Shown here in pieces: positions 35,250 through 46,939 of a DNA stretch of 64,000 nt. The position numbers and the translations under genes were made by a program. The first letter of the stretch is position 1. Every line of letters starts with the position of its first letter. The DNA comes from Atopsyche davidsoni. Lineage: Eukaryota; Arthropoda; Insecta; Trichoptera; Hydrobiosidae. The stretch is taken from assembly GCA_022113835.1 (NCBI GenBank), contig JAILWY010000004.1, forward strand, positions 1,677,501-1,741,500, read 5' to 3'. A model generated the notes under the pieces. It did no database searches. It saw only the letters and a list, made by a program, of their open reading frames with translations, and had not been told where the DNA came from.

Positions 35250-36580
35250 GTAGCTGACATACAAATACGTATGAGGAAAATGAAACCGAATATTATTTAG
35301 GTGACTATTCGTCTTAATTTATATTCGCGGAATTTCACAATCTAAGATCCGATAATTGCAATCAAGTTGTGCCTTAGAAATATTTGTATCGACCGAAAAT
35401 CACTTTAGGAAAAAAAAAATTATTATATTTATCAGTTCGTTTCACACTTTTTTTAAATGCAGTAATTTTTTTTAATTTTTTATTTTCAATCACTTGTTTA
35501 TTTATTATATTTTAATTTATCTAAGCTTTTCATAATATAAAATATATATTAATATTTATTTTTGTTAACAAGATTATTGATACACTCTTTATGTGTATTT
35601 TGATCAATGGCATTTTTCGAAAGCCGTGCACTTAAATGACCGATCGGGTGGTTTTAGCTTAAACAGGTTCTGTTACATATATTAAGGCATTCTAACTATA
35701 AATAATACGTATTCTTATCAAACATAAAAATACTGATTAAAAATATCCACACATGAAGTCCATGCATATCGGAATTCGAGCTTACCGAGCGAAATGAATC
35801 TCGGAGAGGTAAATATAAATTAAAATATAAAATAAAATCCCACTTCATGACTTCTTAAAAGTGATTTTTTTTTACCGGAGTCGACACGTTAAAAAAATAA
35901 CATCCTAAATAATGCGTTGAAAACGAAAACCCAATTCTGCAAAGCGCCATAAATTATTTTGAATAGTAGCTTTATATAAGCCTCGAGCTATTTGGGACTA
36001 TACGTAAGCAATAAGTCCTGCTACGCTGGTTTCTAAATCTCTATTATATAGTGAATATTTTGCCTTCTTAAAATTTTCAAAAGAATATAATGAAACCGTT
36101 ACAATACCAACAATAAAAATAATTTATCTATTTTTATGAAATTTTATCTCAAGTGCTAGCATGCTAAATAAATCTACTGAGGACATGTTGGAGCTGTGGT
36201 AGACCTCAATGGGCTCGATAAGTAATTTTCGATTATGGTATTTTTTAAATAATAATTTTTTTTTAAGATAAAGAGTTGTCGGTGTAGAATATGTTTCGCA
36301 AGGAAAACCGCAAATTATTTTATTTAACGTCTATAAAAATAAAATATGTAGTGAATCATTTAAAGAATCATTATATATATAGTACTAAAGAATTTTTATA
36401 TAAAAAAAATATTTTTGTATAATATATAATTTTAATCCACTTGCTAGAGCGTGACGTCATTATCGTGGGATACACTCATTTTCCACATCGTGAACCATTA
36501 AAAAACTAATCTCTTGCGATATTAAATTGATTATATTTAACGATACTGAAATAAATATATATATATAATATAATTTATGT
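35250..36580. other. Intronic AT-rich DNA, nothing recognised
   Basis: No credible open frame or clear repeat. Confidence 0.5.
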
Positions 36581-36584
36581 AAAC

Positions 36585-36745
36585 TTGCGGGCTGTGCAAG
36601 TGGAAACCCGTTTTATGAATGAATCTTCACACACGCCATGCCGGCGAGAGTGGTAATATATTCCGAACGGGGTAATATTGCCGGTCCGTGCTTCTCGTGG
36701 TGGCATCTTGTTGATGAGCCGACCCCGTGACACGTGAGGTTGTTA
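36585..36745 (+). promoter_or_regulatory. GC-rich intronic island with E-box
   Basis: A 160-bp block with higher GC than the intron, including CACGTG at 36731-36736. No coding frame or transposon motif. Candidate regulatory element or unrecognised repeat. Confidence 0.25.
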
Positions 36746-36749
36746 TCAT

Positions 36750-39300
36750 GTTATAGAATACGTGCTTAAACATTGACGTAACTCAACTTGTATCTGTGTT
36801 ATGTTTTTACTTCTCTCCATACCGTGTTTTCTCCATACCGTGCAAGAGTACCTATGCTGTGATTTTTTTCTATACACGCTGTATTTTATTTTATACATCC
36901 TGTGATTTAAACCTAAAATAAAATACGTTATTAATTATAAACAAGACAAAGTTGTATAAAATTTTTAAGAAGTACGTAGATTTTGATGTTGCCCCTATGA
37001 GGCAAAGAGCTCTCAGAGTAATAGGTCCTAAAAATCAAAAATGAAAGATGTTCACGTATTGCTTATATTTTAAGTTTTTATGTCGCAATTATTTTTCATT
37101 TCAATTTTGTACAAATTACTATATTTTTTTTATGCGTACAATATATGATTGATATTATACAAGCCGTTATAAAATATTGAGATAATTATTAAAAAGTTAC
37201 TACATTGTAGCACCAATACAATACAAATAAAAACAAGGGTTGTAGTTTTGAAAGGCAATAAGTATTATTACTTAAATTATACATTTGTGGTGATAATTTA
37301 CAAACAATAATTTTATCTGTAATAAATGAAATTCAGGTGATTTATTATAAATTAAACTCGTTAACTACTAGAATTGTTTTTTTTTTATTTCGCACTCCAC
37401 TACGAATTTTGAGAAACCGCGTATATAAAGTGTATCAATATTCTGATATTAAAAAAAAAACGTAATTTTACTACAGCTTCAGAATACCGTTGATTGGTAA
37501 TAAAATTAATAGATTTTACTATTTTGATGTATTTATTTATTCATTCAATATTTGTTTTGCAAATCATTTTCCTTACTATATTCATATGCGCTAAAGACCG
37601 TATTTTTGTCAAACAACCACAGTTACACGTGCTAGAAATTCTCGTTTATATTCAAAGGATAATGGGCTATTATTATAATTTATTATAATATGGTTGTTTC
37701 GGCATACAGAAACCATGGTCACCGTATTCAAACAATGCTACTAACATAAATATTCAATGGTTTTATTGAATCCACCTCGAGCAGATGCTGTGCCAGCTAG
37801 CACGTGAAGGTTTTTTATTAAATCATTAACAAGTGGGATAATTTTTACTGTGCCGTAGCAACAAAAAAATCATCTATGCCACATATTGTAAGCCCCACAA
37901 CCTGCACGCAGAATCATTGAGTAAGTAACCTTGTAATTTAATTTTAAAAAAAGTTATACTGCGACGACGGGGAAATATTTTTTTTGCTTCGTCGGTTCAT
38001 ATTTTATTTCCATAAACACGTGCAGCATATTTAATAGAGTTAATACATTTTTTTATTCTTGAATAGGAGTGCATAAAATTAGCATAGAAATAATCAAAGA
38101 TAAATGTCAGCATCACTGGTTACCATTTTTGACTTGTAGATTTTGTTCAATATTGATCTTCAAGCCAGATATCAAGTTTCACTAAAAAATCGCAACGATT
38201 TTAAAGTGGTATATAATTTTGATGCAGTTTTATTAATAAATTTGCATTCAGAAAATATAACCTACTTTTATAAAAACTAAATCACCATAACGTATAAAGA
38301 AGCATTGTTATTATATTGAGGTTTAACATATAACGTAAACGCAAGCTTTAGTAAACAATGGACTAAGTAAACCTGGTTTAACTACTTGCGAATATATAGA
38401 CGCTAAAAAATGAATAATTAACTTAACCACGATTCGACGAGCTTGATATTACGTCATTTCGAAATAAAAAAATATTCGATGAGACACGATTAAACTGTGC
38501 GGGGTCTTAACGTGCTTTTCGCAGGTGGAGGGCATAGTTCATTTTGTGTCCCACGAAGTTTTATCAAATACCAAAAAAGTCTTTAATTGATTTTAATTAA
38601 CGCCAAACCGCTATTTTTAAAAAGCTTTATTCATAAAAAAAATATTTTCACATGTCTATATTTAGGGTTCGGTGCGATAAATACCACAATATGAAAATTA
38701 TACACGGTGTCTCAAAACCCATATATGACTGTAAATTTAAAAAAAATATATATATCATATTTAAGGCTTGAGTAATTTCATTTATTGCAATTACCCAATA
38801 GCGTCCCTTTAATTTAAAAAAAAGGATGCTTTGGTGGGTGTGAGGGATTTAGCATTTCCTGTATACGTTTTTACACTAAAGTACCTTGTACGACCAAAAT
38901 TGAAACACCCTGAAACCAGTCGGTTTCTATTGACACATATTACCATAGTGGGAAACATATTAAAAATTTTCTTTTGTATGAAATAAGTAGATGTGGGCGG
39001 TTCCGACGTCCATTTCGACACATCTTTATTGTATTGTATAGTATCAAGAATTATGCAATCAATAAAATATTATGGCTGTAATAAAATATGCATACTTAGG
39101 ACCTCGTGGTCACGACGTTAATACAGCTGCTTATGGAAAACGTGGTAATGGTTCGGTGTGTTTTGGATTTATGGTATGAAACACTACTGAATTTTTACAC
39201 TGCGGCGCTAGAAGCTCGGTCACCTGCACATAAAAAAGTATGGCCGCTGTACATAGATATTGAACGTTTACATGCTTTAAATCTGACTGCTTTTGATGAA
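36750..39300. other. Intronic DNA, one MITE-B end, no gene seen
   Basis: TGTAAGCCCCACAACCTGC near 37888 is an end of MITE-B. A mariner-type end motif (CACGGTGTCTCAAAACCC) sits near 38703. Short frames at 38809-39021 and 39106-39312 have no domain. Confidence 0.45.
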
Positions 39301-39305
39301 AGCGA

Positions 39306-39372
39306 AATTAGCTAGTATAGTGGTAAGCACAGTTGTTTTCAGACCTTAGAGTCCCGGGTTTAAATTTGAACA
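39306..39372 (+). repeat. tRNA-Asp/Glu-like SINE head or tRNA pseudogene
   Basis: TAGTATAGTGGTAAGCAC matches the D-arm region of Asp/Glu tRNAs, and CCCGGGTTTAAAT is a mutated T arm (B box normally GGTTCGATT). The acceptor ends do not pair, so it is not a working tRNA. Confidence 0.5.
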
Positions 39373-39784
39373 AAACATTTTTTTAAAAAAATAGTAAGAA
39401 AAATCTTAAACTTTAATATATTTTATGTGTATGATACCACAAGGGAAAGCTGTTGGAGGCGTTCGTAGATAATCGCTGCTGTATCCAGCTTGATACTTCT
39501 CTACATTTTCAATGATAATAAATAAATAATCGGTTGCGTTGTTTGACCATGTAGTAATTAAAATAACGGTTAACGTTTACTTTGTACTTGCCACAGTGTA
39601 GTTCGGTGATAGATGATGATGTTTTTGAATTAAAGATATATATATATATAACACCCGGTGTGTGTATTGATTGGTGCTAAAACACCTGGCGGCGGTCTTT
39701 GAGGTCTGGTTGCAAGTAGTGACTGGCACAAATGAATGTGATTTTTAAATCGAAGATGTGTGAATCGACCAGTTAACTGTAGTC

Positions 39785-39951
39785 AAGTGCCTCTCCTCAG
39801 AGGAGGTTAGCGACCATTTCACTAAGCATATACTCATGCTGAGCCAGTGTTCATAGTTTTCAAAGGGGGAAATAGTATAGTGGGTCCTTCTACACCGCAG
39901 TTTTATATTGAAAAGAAAAGTCTGCGCATTGCTGCTGCCCAATAGCATTTA
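39785..39951 (-). mobile_element. Repeat D / LINE-like 3' end (left part, split by a mariner-like insertion)
   Basis: Shares GCCTCTCCTCAGAGGAGGTT, CTCATGCTGAGCCAGTGTTC and CCCAATAGCATTT with 48323-48440. It stops exactly where the mariner-like copy begins, and the continuation (CCTTACAAAGGTCTGGCGTT) resumes at 40466. Confidence 0.7.
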
Positions 39952-40465
39952 AGGTGTCCAAAGAGAGTATCGGGTATTTGTTAGTTCAGTAAAACAAAAA
40001 AAAAACTAGTAATCAAGTATTTTTTTTATTGTTGATTATAAGAATACAAAATCCAATGATGTTATGCAAATGGCGACCGTTACGCTGCTGGCTTGATTGC
40101 TGATAACACGCTGACACATAGCCCTCGATATTGCTGCCATTTCTGACCTGATGTTTTGTTTCAATTCCGTTAGGTTCGTCGGATTATTCGCATAAACCCT
40201 ACTTTTAAGGTATCCCCATACGAAATAGTCAAGAGGGCTAAGCTCGGGGCTTCTGGGAGGCCAGTTGATGTTGCCTCTGCGTGAAATGACCTTATTAGGG
40301 AATAATTCGTTAACAGCTTCAATTGATTGATCGGATGTATAGCAAGTGGCCTTGTTGGAACCACGTTCTTGAGTTGAAACCTTGAAACTCCTGCAACTCT
40401 GGGTCCAAAAATTTTCGCAGCATATCGTAATAACGGTCACTATTCACATTCACCCGATACTCTTT
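39952..40465 (-). mobile_element. Mariner-like element (copy 4), best preserved C-terminal transposase half
   Basis: The minus strand gives an uninterrupted 134-codon frame (40440-40036) with QSIEAVNELFPNKVISRRGN, INWPPRSPELSPLDYFVWGY and a following tail to SRAMCQRVISN. In the usual DLSPLD block the first D is E here. The left end begins AGGTGTCCAAAGAGAG; at the right end the last bases of the terminal repeat are missing and the host repeat resumes at once (CGATACTCT then TTCCTTAC). The N-terminal half and catalytic first D are absent. Not an active gene. Confidence 0.85.
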
Positions 40466-40634
40466 CCTTACAAAGGTCTGGCGTTAACAATAACAGGAGT
40501 CTCCCCACGTACTTCCAGAGCATATCCATTTATTGCAGCCATGCACAAGCAACAGAATGGGTAGAGCAGGGAGGCTACTTGGTGCAAAGCTACGCAATTG
40601 AGGTTGGACCTCCAGCAAATACCATGCAGCGTCT
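40466..40634 (-). repeat. Repeat D, right part
   Basis: Continues the repeat interrupted at 39951: CTTACAAAGGTCTGGCGTT, then GCAGCCATGCACAAGCAA and GAGCAGGGAGG, as at 48460-48580. Confidence 0.6.
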
Positions 40635-41185
40635 TTTAAGGGCCTAAGTCCCATATTCGAGTGATTTTGATCATTTTCTGGTCCGTTTTGCGAAAAATCG
40701 ACTGCACCAATCAAAAGTATTTAAATGCAAAAAGCTAGATACATCCCTTCTTCCGAACAGAATCTTGTAAATTTAACTTTTAATATGATAAATATGTGAT
40801 TTTCCGATTGAAGAGTAGGAATTTGGAGATTCGTCATGTCCCTGTTCTAAGAGTCCTTAACATTTAAAAGTTTTTTTTTCAATTGGAATTAAAAGATTAA
40901 ATATATACCCTGTGCGATTTATTATTTTAAAAATAAAACAAAAATTAAAAAACTTAAACAAACTTTTGTTTTGAAAAGTAGTCATTTTATCCAATTTTTC
41001 GATATCTTCAAGATTTTATTTTACCCTAAAAATGGACGTTGATTAAATAATAAAAAATATGTAGATATAATTTATAGCTTTTTTAATAGTTTATAAAAAA
41101 AATCAATTTTCTATGTAGAAAAATAAAGTGACAATTAAATTAATTAAATGACACGATTTCGCCAGGTAAAACGGTCGTTTTTTTT
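40635..41185 (-). repeat. Dispersed repeat E, copy 2
   Basis: Reverse-complement partner of 31228-31800. Shared blocks include GCGAAAAATCGACTGCACC and AATGACACGATTTCGCCAGG. It ends about 120 bp before the last ETS exon. Confidence 0.8.
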
Positions 41186-41307
41186 GTGGCAGACGGGGGA
41201 TGGACACCAAGCAAGGTTAGGTAGGGGAGTTTGGTTTACTTGCAGATCTGGTTGCGTGGATCAGAATAGTGTGGATTTATTAAACTAATGTGGTTATTTT
41301 TTTGCAG

Positions 41308-41548
41308 GTTCGTCCGCGCCGACGAGGTCGCCAAGCTGTGGGGCCGGAAGCGCGACAACAAGCGGATGTCCTTCGAGAAGTTCAGCAGGGCAATGCGGTA
41401 CCACTACAAGCAGAACGTCCTCGAGTCCGTGCCGGCGGTGCGGCTGGTCTACAAGTTCGGCAGCAAGGGGCCCAGCATCGCCACAGACGACCCCAACTTC
41501 GAGAGACGCTCCGTGCGGCTGCGGGAGCACCAGGCTGTCTCCATGTAG
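41308..41548 (+). CDS. ESE-type ETS transcription factor, coding exon 2 (last)
   Basis: Completes Arg284 and encodes residues 285-363 with TAG at 41546-41548. It holds the second half of the ETS domain: FVRADEVAKLWGRKRDN, then the recognition helix FEKFSRAMRYHYKQNVL and the closing strand RLVYKFG. R311 and R314 in RAMRYHY correspond to the two invariant arginines that contact the GGA core in ETS-DNA structures. RYHY in place of the more common RYYY is unusual but conservative in position. A 27-residue tail after KFG has no known motif. The acceptor TTTTTTTGCAG precedes it. The exon is GC-rich. The 202-codon frame antisense to it is a shadow. Confidence 0.95.
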
Positions 41549-42350
41549 CTGACGATGCGGAGTTCCAACTGGCGAAACCGACCGGGAGCCCCCTCCCCCC
41601 TTCCCCGCCACGCACGGCGTCAGATCCGCTGCTCGTCTGTGTATTGCGACATTGACATGTTGAACATGGTTATGTGAAAATTGACACTTGTACCCATACC
41701 CATAAAACCCATAAAAACCCATAAAAAAATATTGCTGATGTATAAGAATCAATCGTGGAAATCGACAGTTACGCCACGTGTGTACTGGAATTGACAAGTA
41801 ATACCCCGTTATGCGCGGTTTCACTATAACGCGGATTTCAAATTTCGCGTTAAAATGCCTCGCATTACGCGAATTAATGTAGTCATTGACTTCTCTTAAC
41901 AATTTAAAACAGCGTTGGGTGTTATGAACGTATTTTACATGAACGTAAAAGAAACGCTACCCAAAAGACAATTTAAATATTTTTCAGTAAAAATAACATG
42001 TAATACTGCATAAAGTGTTCATAGAATCAAAGTGATTCGTATTTTTTTATATGTATGTTTAATCGATTTTTTCCGGAACGTATCCCTCGTGCAAACTGTA
42101 TTGAAAAATTACTTTAACAGGATATCGATAATAGTCAATATTTGGTTATATATATATATAATTTTACAATTTACTCCTTGCACAGTTATGACTGTGAGAA
42201 TAGATTGCAAATCAATAGTGAATAAATTTGAGTCGACATACACGACAGTATACCGGAATCGACAAATCATTTCAGGAACTTTACTCGGGAATTGACGAGT
42301 GATTGCTGAAAATATACTACAGCAGGATATTGTGAATCAATAAATGTTAA
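41549..42350 (+). other. Probable 3' UTR of the ETS gene, with poly(A) signal candidates
   Basis: Follows the stop codon. ACCCATAAAA-type short repeats occur at 41690-41728. A pogo-like end (CCCCGTTATGCGCGGTTTC and GCATTACGCG) lies at 41802-41880. AATAAA hexamers are at 42221 and 42339; which one is used is unknown. Confidence 0.4.
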
Positions 42351-44570
42351 TATTTGTTCAAGAATTCTTTTAAACACGTGAAATGCGTCAATTTATCTTA
42401 TTCACATATAAAAATTAGCGAGTCACTGGTAATCAATTATGTCAAGAGATTGTTAATTAATTTCTAGAAAATTTACAGTTAACTCCTTGTAAATACTATA
42501 GTAAAAATATTAATGGGTGTGTTACATTATCGACTTGAATTATTCACGATTGTTTGATAATATAATTAGAAGTTACATCCTGAAAAATTTGATAATAATT
42601 AGTGCCAATTTCACAGTAGTGTCTTTCGAGAACAATTAACTGAATATAGATTAAAAAAATCTTAGAAATAATCACCAGTTTTATGGAAGGCTGAAAAATT
42701 AAAAATACAATAATGGCAGAAGCGATATACGATGTTTATACCATAGTTGTAAGTTATTTAATATTTTTTTATTTATTTGTTACAACGAACGATTAGTATT
42801 ATCTCCTGTACATATATCGGTAGATTTGATCTCGATTGCACAAACGATTGCTAAGTATACAGTATTTTAAGATAAATTACATTCACATACTCACTGATTC
42901 ATGGTATTTTTTTTTCTTTCAACGAAATTCTCCAACAGGGTATGCAAGATGATTTTTTTAATTTAAAGTTTAAACATATTAATAAACCAAAAGGCATTTA
43001 TTTTTTTAAGTTTAGTTTAAAAATCGTGATAGCAAGTCTCGAAGAAACGTTATGCAAATCTTGTTGGAAGACTTTTTGTATTGAATTGTTTTTAGCATTT
43101 TGATTTCTATACATAGAAATTGCAAATACTAACGCATTTATAATTATTAAATATTATTTTTTGATCATCTTTTATATTACTAAATTATAATTTATGAATC
43201 TTAAGGGGGTTTAATAAATGTAATAACGTTTTATATTTCATAAATATATAATTAAGTTTTAAAAAATATTTTTAAAAAAAAGTAGCAGTACTTTAATATT
43301 TTACTAGAAACGAAATATTTAAGGGAGATGAGCCTTTACAAATATTTAACAAACGAGTTAAAATTACACAATGACGAAATACAATAATAATAAAAAACGT
43401 CTTTAAATATCGTTTCTGGTTTATATTACTACTTTTAATAAATTGATAGTTTTTGAAACAATATGTTTATCAAAATCGTGTTAACTATTAATAAGGTATT
43501 AAAGGTTCATTTAAGGTACCTTTTTCTCTGTGCCACACCGAAAAAAACGTTATTTTTTAATTGTTTTTTTATGTTTTGTTTTTTACCTACAAGTACGTCG
43601 ATCTTAGGTTAATATTATATTTAAAAAAAACCACATCTAGCCTTCCCCCGAAAATACCTCTGTAGCTCTTTATTATTGCAGGAATATCTCGTATCTGTGT
43701 TCGGCTATAAATTAAAATTAATTTCACAATTTTCATTTCAACAAATAAAACGCAAAATTGAAATTCAAACCCCAAAAAAAAAAAAATTTAAATTGGCTCG
43801 ACAGTTCAAAAAAAAAAAAATTAAATACTATGCGAGGTATTCGCAAAAGTGGGTTTAATAAAAACCGTGTACGTCATATTTTATTTTATGCTATGACGTC
43901 ATTATAATTACCAACAGGTTGTGATAAAGTCATAATTATTTTTACGTCAATAGGTAATTATACGTAAGTTTTTTTTTTTGTTATTCTAAAAGTGTGATTT
44001 AGTGTAATCGATGTGTGAAAATTGGGAATTACTAGCAATGTTTATTGAAGAAGTGAGCTGTGGCGTGCACGAACCGTTTAATGAAATTATCATTATCGTG
44101 CCGCATTTTCATAGTCACCTCGTTAAAATGGTTTGAAAAAAAAAACTTATGTATGTAATTTTCAAATTATTTTAATCTAGATCTCCAAGAGGTTTTTCAT
44201 TAAAAAGTTGCACGGACCCAATTCCCAAAATCGGAAAACATTTAAACGAATTGTACATACTATCATTTATGCATATTTTTATAAGGTTATAATATTTTTA
44301 ATTTAAATATATTTTTCATCGAAGCTCAAGTAGTATTATAAAATGAATGTCAAAATAATTTTTTTTCGCTAATGTATAAATGTCACAAATGAGTCTTTAA
44401 AAATGAGCTTTACAAAATGGATTATATCTAAAAAGTATTAAATATTATTTATTACGTATTTTTGATACAAAAATATTTTAAAAATTACCGCATCTAGGTA
44501 TTTAATATTTTTCAATGTTAAAAATAAACAGTTATGTTACCATATCGTTAAAAAGTAATATTTAAGGAAA
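42350..44570. other. Intergenic AT-rich DNA; one weak exon candidate
   Basis: At 42713-42748 a 12-codon ATG frame (MAEAIYDVYTIV) runs into a consensus donor GTAAGT; see findings. Otherwise AT-rich without a recognisable gene. Confidence 0.4.
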
Positions 44571-44574
44571 TTTT

Positions 44575-45275
44575 AAAACGAAATGAGTCTTATTCAGAGT
44601 AATTTATTAAATCAGGTCTTAAAGGCGTGGTTTAATGTCTTAAGAGCCATCTCAATAATATCCACAATTTTAAAAACGTTTTATTTAGACCTGATTAAGC
44701 AAATAACACTGCTTAAGATATATTTTGACCAATAGAAAATCTGAGTTCTTTGTACAGCTGTTAAAAAGTATTATGCATAGTCAATTATTAAATCAAGTCT
44801 AAATGACTTCAGACCCACCTTTGATTAAAAAGTCATAAAATGAAGTGTTTGGTATATTTGAGACACAAATCACTTAGACATGATTTAGCAAATGATATTA
44901 AATAAGAAAGGTTTCGATGTGTAGAAATCTGAGTTTTTGATAAAGCAGGTAAAAAGCCTTATACACTGTTGTTCATTTAATCAGACCTTTTGGTTGTAAT
45001 TGTAAAATCGAGTCATAATAAAACATCCAATGACACATTTAATACATTTAAGGGCATAATTCAGCAAATGACAGTGAGTAAGACGCATTTTTATGCATTC
45101 AAAAATTAACTGCTATAGCAGGTAAAACGTCTTATTCGCAGACATTAATTGTTTTTATTTTTTAAATTTATTGAGCCACAGGTTATCTAGACCTGATTAG
45201 TAAATCACATACAAAAGTTAAGCTATAATTACAGGTAATAAAACGTCTTATTCAGAGTCATTTGTATTGAAAATG
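44575..45275 (+). repeat. Decayed tandem array, period about 180 bp
   Basis: The anchor GTCTTATTCAGAG (with variants GTATTATGCATAG, GCCTTATACACTG, GTCTTATTCGCAG) occurs at 44587, 44768, 44956, 45129 and 45245. Intervals are 181, 188, 173 and 116 bp. Between anchors, ATCAGGTCT, TTTAGCAAATGA and AATCTGAGTT recur in order. Four diverged units, the last shortened. Confidence 0.8.
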
Positions 45276-45289
45276 TATACAAAATAAAA

Positions 45290-45485
45290 CACACTATGCA
45301 CGCAGCAACATCGCAACAACAAACTGTTACTGGCCATTTTTGTCGGCTTTTCATTTTTTTGGGCTTAAAGCTTCATATACACATCGCGATACGATAATTC
45401 AGTAAAAAAATTATATAATATATTTGGAGTAATTTTTTGTGGGATTTGTTGTGGCGATTTGTTGCTGCGTGTGTACAAGGCGCAA
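45290..45485. mobile_element. MITE-A family copy
   Basis: Left end CACTATGCACGCAGCAACAT and right end GCGATTTGTTGCTGCGTGTG are inverse partners; about 195 bp. No coding capacity. Confidence 0.6.
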
Positions 45486-46074
45486 AGTGTTTTTTTTTTT
45501 TTTTGTTACTAATTACACCCAACGTAAATTATTCCAACGATAGTCATGTATAAGTTATTTCAACGCCATGACTAAGACACGAACTTCATTGTCTGCTATA
45601 CGAATTAAGTATTGTAAATAAAAAACGATTGTTTAATAAAGTTATTAAATAAAGTATTAAATGTATAATTTTTATTTTTACTCTACCCTCAACACCTTCA
45701 CACTTATCCTGTTCAAACATTTGTAAAACAAGAAGAAGAGGTACTGCCATGAAAGTCCAAAATCCCGGCTTGCCTTGTATATATTTCAATATATTATAAT
45801 ATTTTAATTAGATACGCATATCAATGTGACACTTTGTTAATTAATGATTAATTAATTGGCAGTTTTCAATTTGTACCAATACTTTACAAAAAATAAGACA
45901 CAGCTGTTATTTGAACAGTTCTGTGAACAGTAGATTTTTTATGTCATCTTCATTTAATCATTACATTTAAACAAATCAGTCATTATAACTTAATAAGTCA
46001 CCCAACTCAGTTATCAATAGTATCTTAATGCATCTTTTATTTTCAAGTACAATTAAATACCTTCATAACAATCA

Positions 46075-46208
46075 AATGAATCATTCGACTCAGTCGTCAT
46101 TACAATAAAAATAAATCGCTCAACTCTGCCATCATTACAATAAAATAAATCAGTAAACTCGGTTATCATTACAATATAATAAATCAGTGAACTCGGTCAT
46201 CACTATTA
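46075..46208 (+). repeat. 34-35-bp minisatellite
   Basis: Four units with core AAATCAGTAAACTCGGT and ATCATTACAATA. CATTACAAT or its equivalent recurs at 46098, 46133, 46167 and 46201. More diverged traces extend left to about 45960. Confidence 0.85.
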
Positions 46209-46209
46209 T

Positions 46210-46780
46210 ACATCGACTTGCGAAAAAAAATTACGTATAATTTTAGTTTCCACCTGCAAATATCATAAACCTGTCTCGGACAAACATTCGGGTATTCTTG
46301 TAAAAGCATTCATGTCTCTGGGCACGTAGACGTCTAGTCAATAAACCATTTTAACATTTTGTTAAAAAAAAAACCGGTTGTTATTAACATTAACAGTTTT
46401 AAAAAAAGCAACGCTAAAGCATTGTTAATTTTATTTTATTTTTAAAGTATTTATTTTTGAGCTCACAGCTAGTTTCAAGCTGCACCGTGTGACATAAATA
46501 GCATTTTGACATACTAGTTTATTTCTGATCCATACTGCTTTTAGAAACTATTATTTACATTCATATTAACAATATAATTTGTGTAAAAATACCCAATATT
46601 ATCAAAATTACGCTAGGTAAACTTTTTGCATTGGTAAACGAGAACTTCAAGACCCAAAAATTATAAAGAAAGTTTTTAGTAGAATTTAATTAAATTACTG
46701 CTTTTCGAGTATACATTATGAGTACGAAAAAAATGTATATTTAGTGCTTTGTTGATTATTACTTTCGATGTCTAATTTCT
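46210..46780. other. Intergenic AT-rich DNA, nothing recognised
   Basis: No open frame or repeat of note. Confidence 0.5.
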
Positions 46781-46782
46781 TC

Positions 46783-46895
46783 GCTGTGCGGCTTACGAGG
46801 TGTGGCTTACGTGGTAGCGTTTATGTATTTCTCTATTGACTCTATGCAGAGTAAAATATGTGTTTAAAAACCCTTTTCTGCGTGAGTTGATGTAA
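46783..46895 (+). mobile_element. MITE-B family copy
   Basis: Carries GTGGCTTACGTGGTAGCGT, AAAATATGTGTTTAAAAACC and CTTTTCTGCGTGAGTT in order. The same series occurs at 47943-48035 and 54580-54690, and inverted at 52375-52475. No protein. Confidence 0.6.
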
Positions 46896-46939
46896 AAAAA
46901 TGAAATAAATAACTGAGAGCTGTAGTTTAGTGACGCGAT

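Larger units (their letters stand above)
14131..41307 (+). other. 27.2-kb phase-2 intron of the ETS gene
   Basis: Donor GTAAGG at 14131 and acceptor TTTTTTTGCAG ending at 41307. Joining gives codon AG|G (Arg284), so the ETS domain reads GKFR|FVRADEV without a break. The intron is AT-rich and loaded with mobile-element relics, listed separately. No other host exon was recognised inside it. Confidence 0.93.

Noticed and set aside
41294..41902. 202-codon minus-strand gene, the longest minus-strand frame
   Set aside because: Antisense to the GC-rich last ETS exon, where stops are rare; no recognisable domain.
44575..45275. CRISPR array
   Set aside because: Units are near 180 bp and diverged, with no short identical repeats or spacers, and the genome is eukaryotic.
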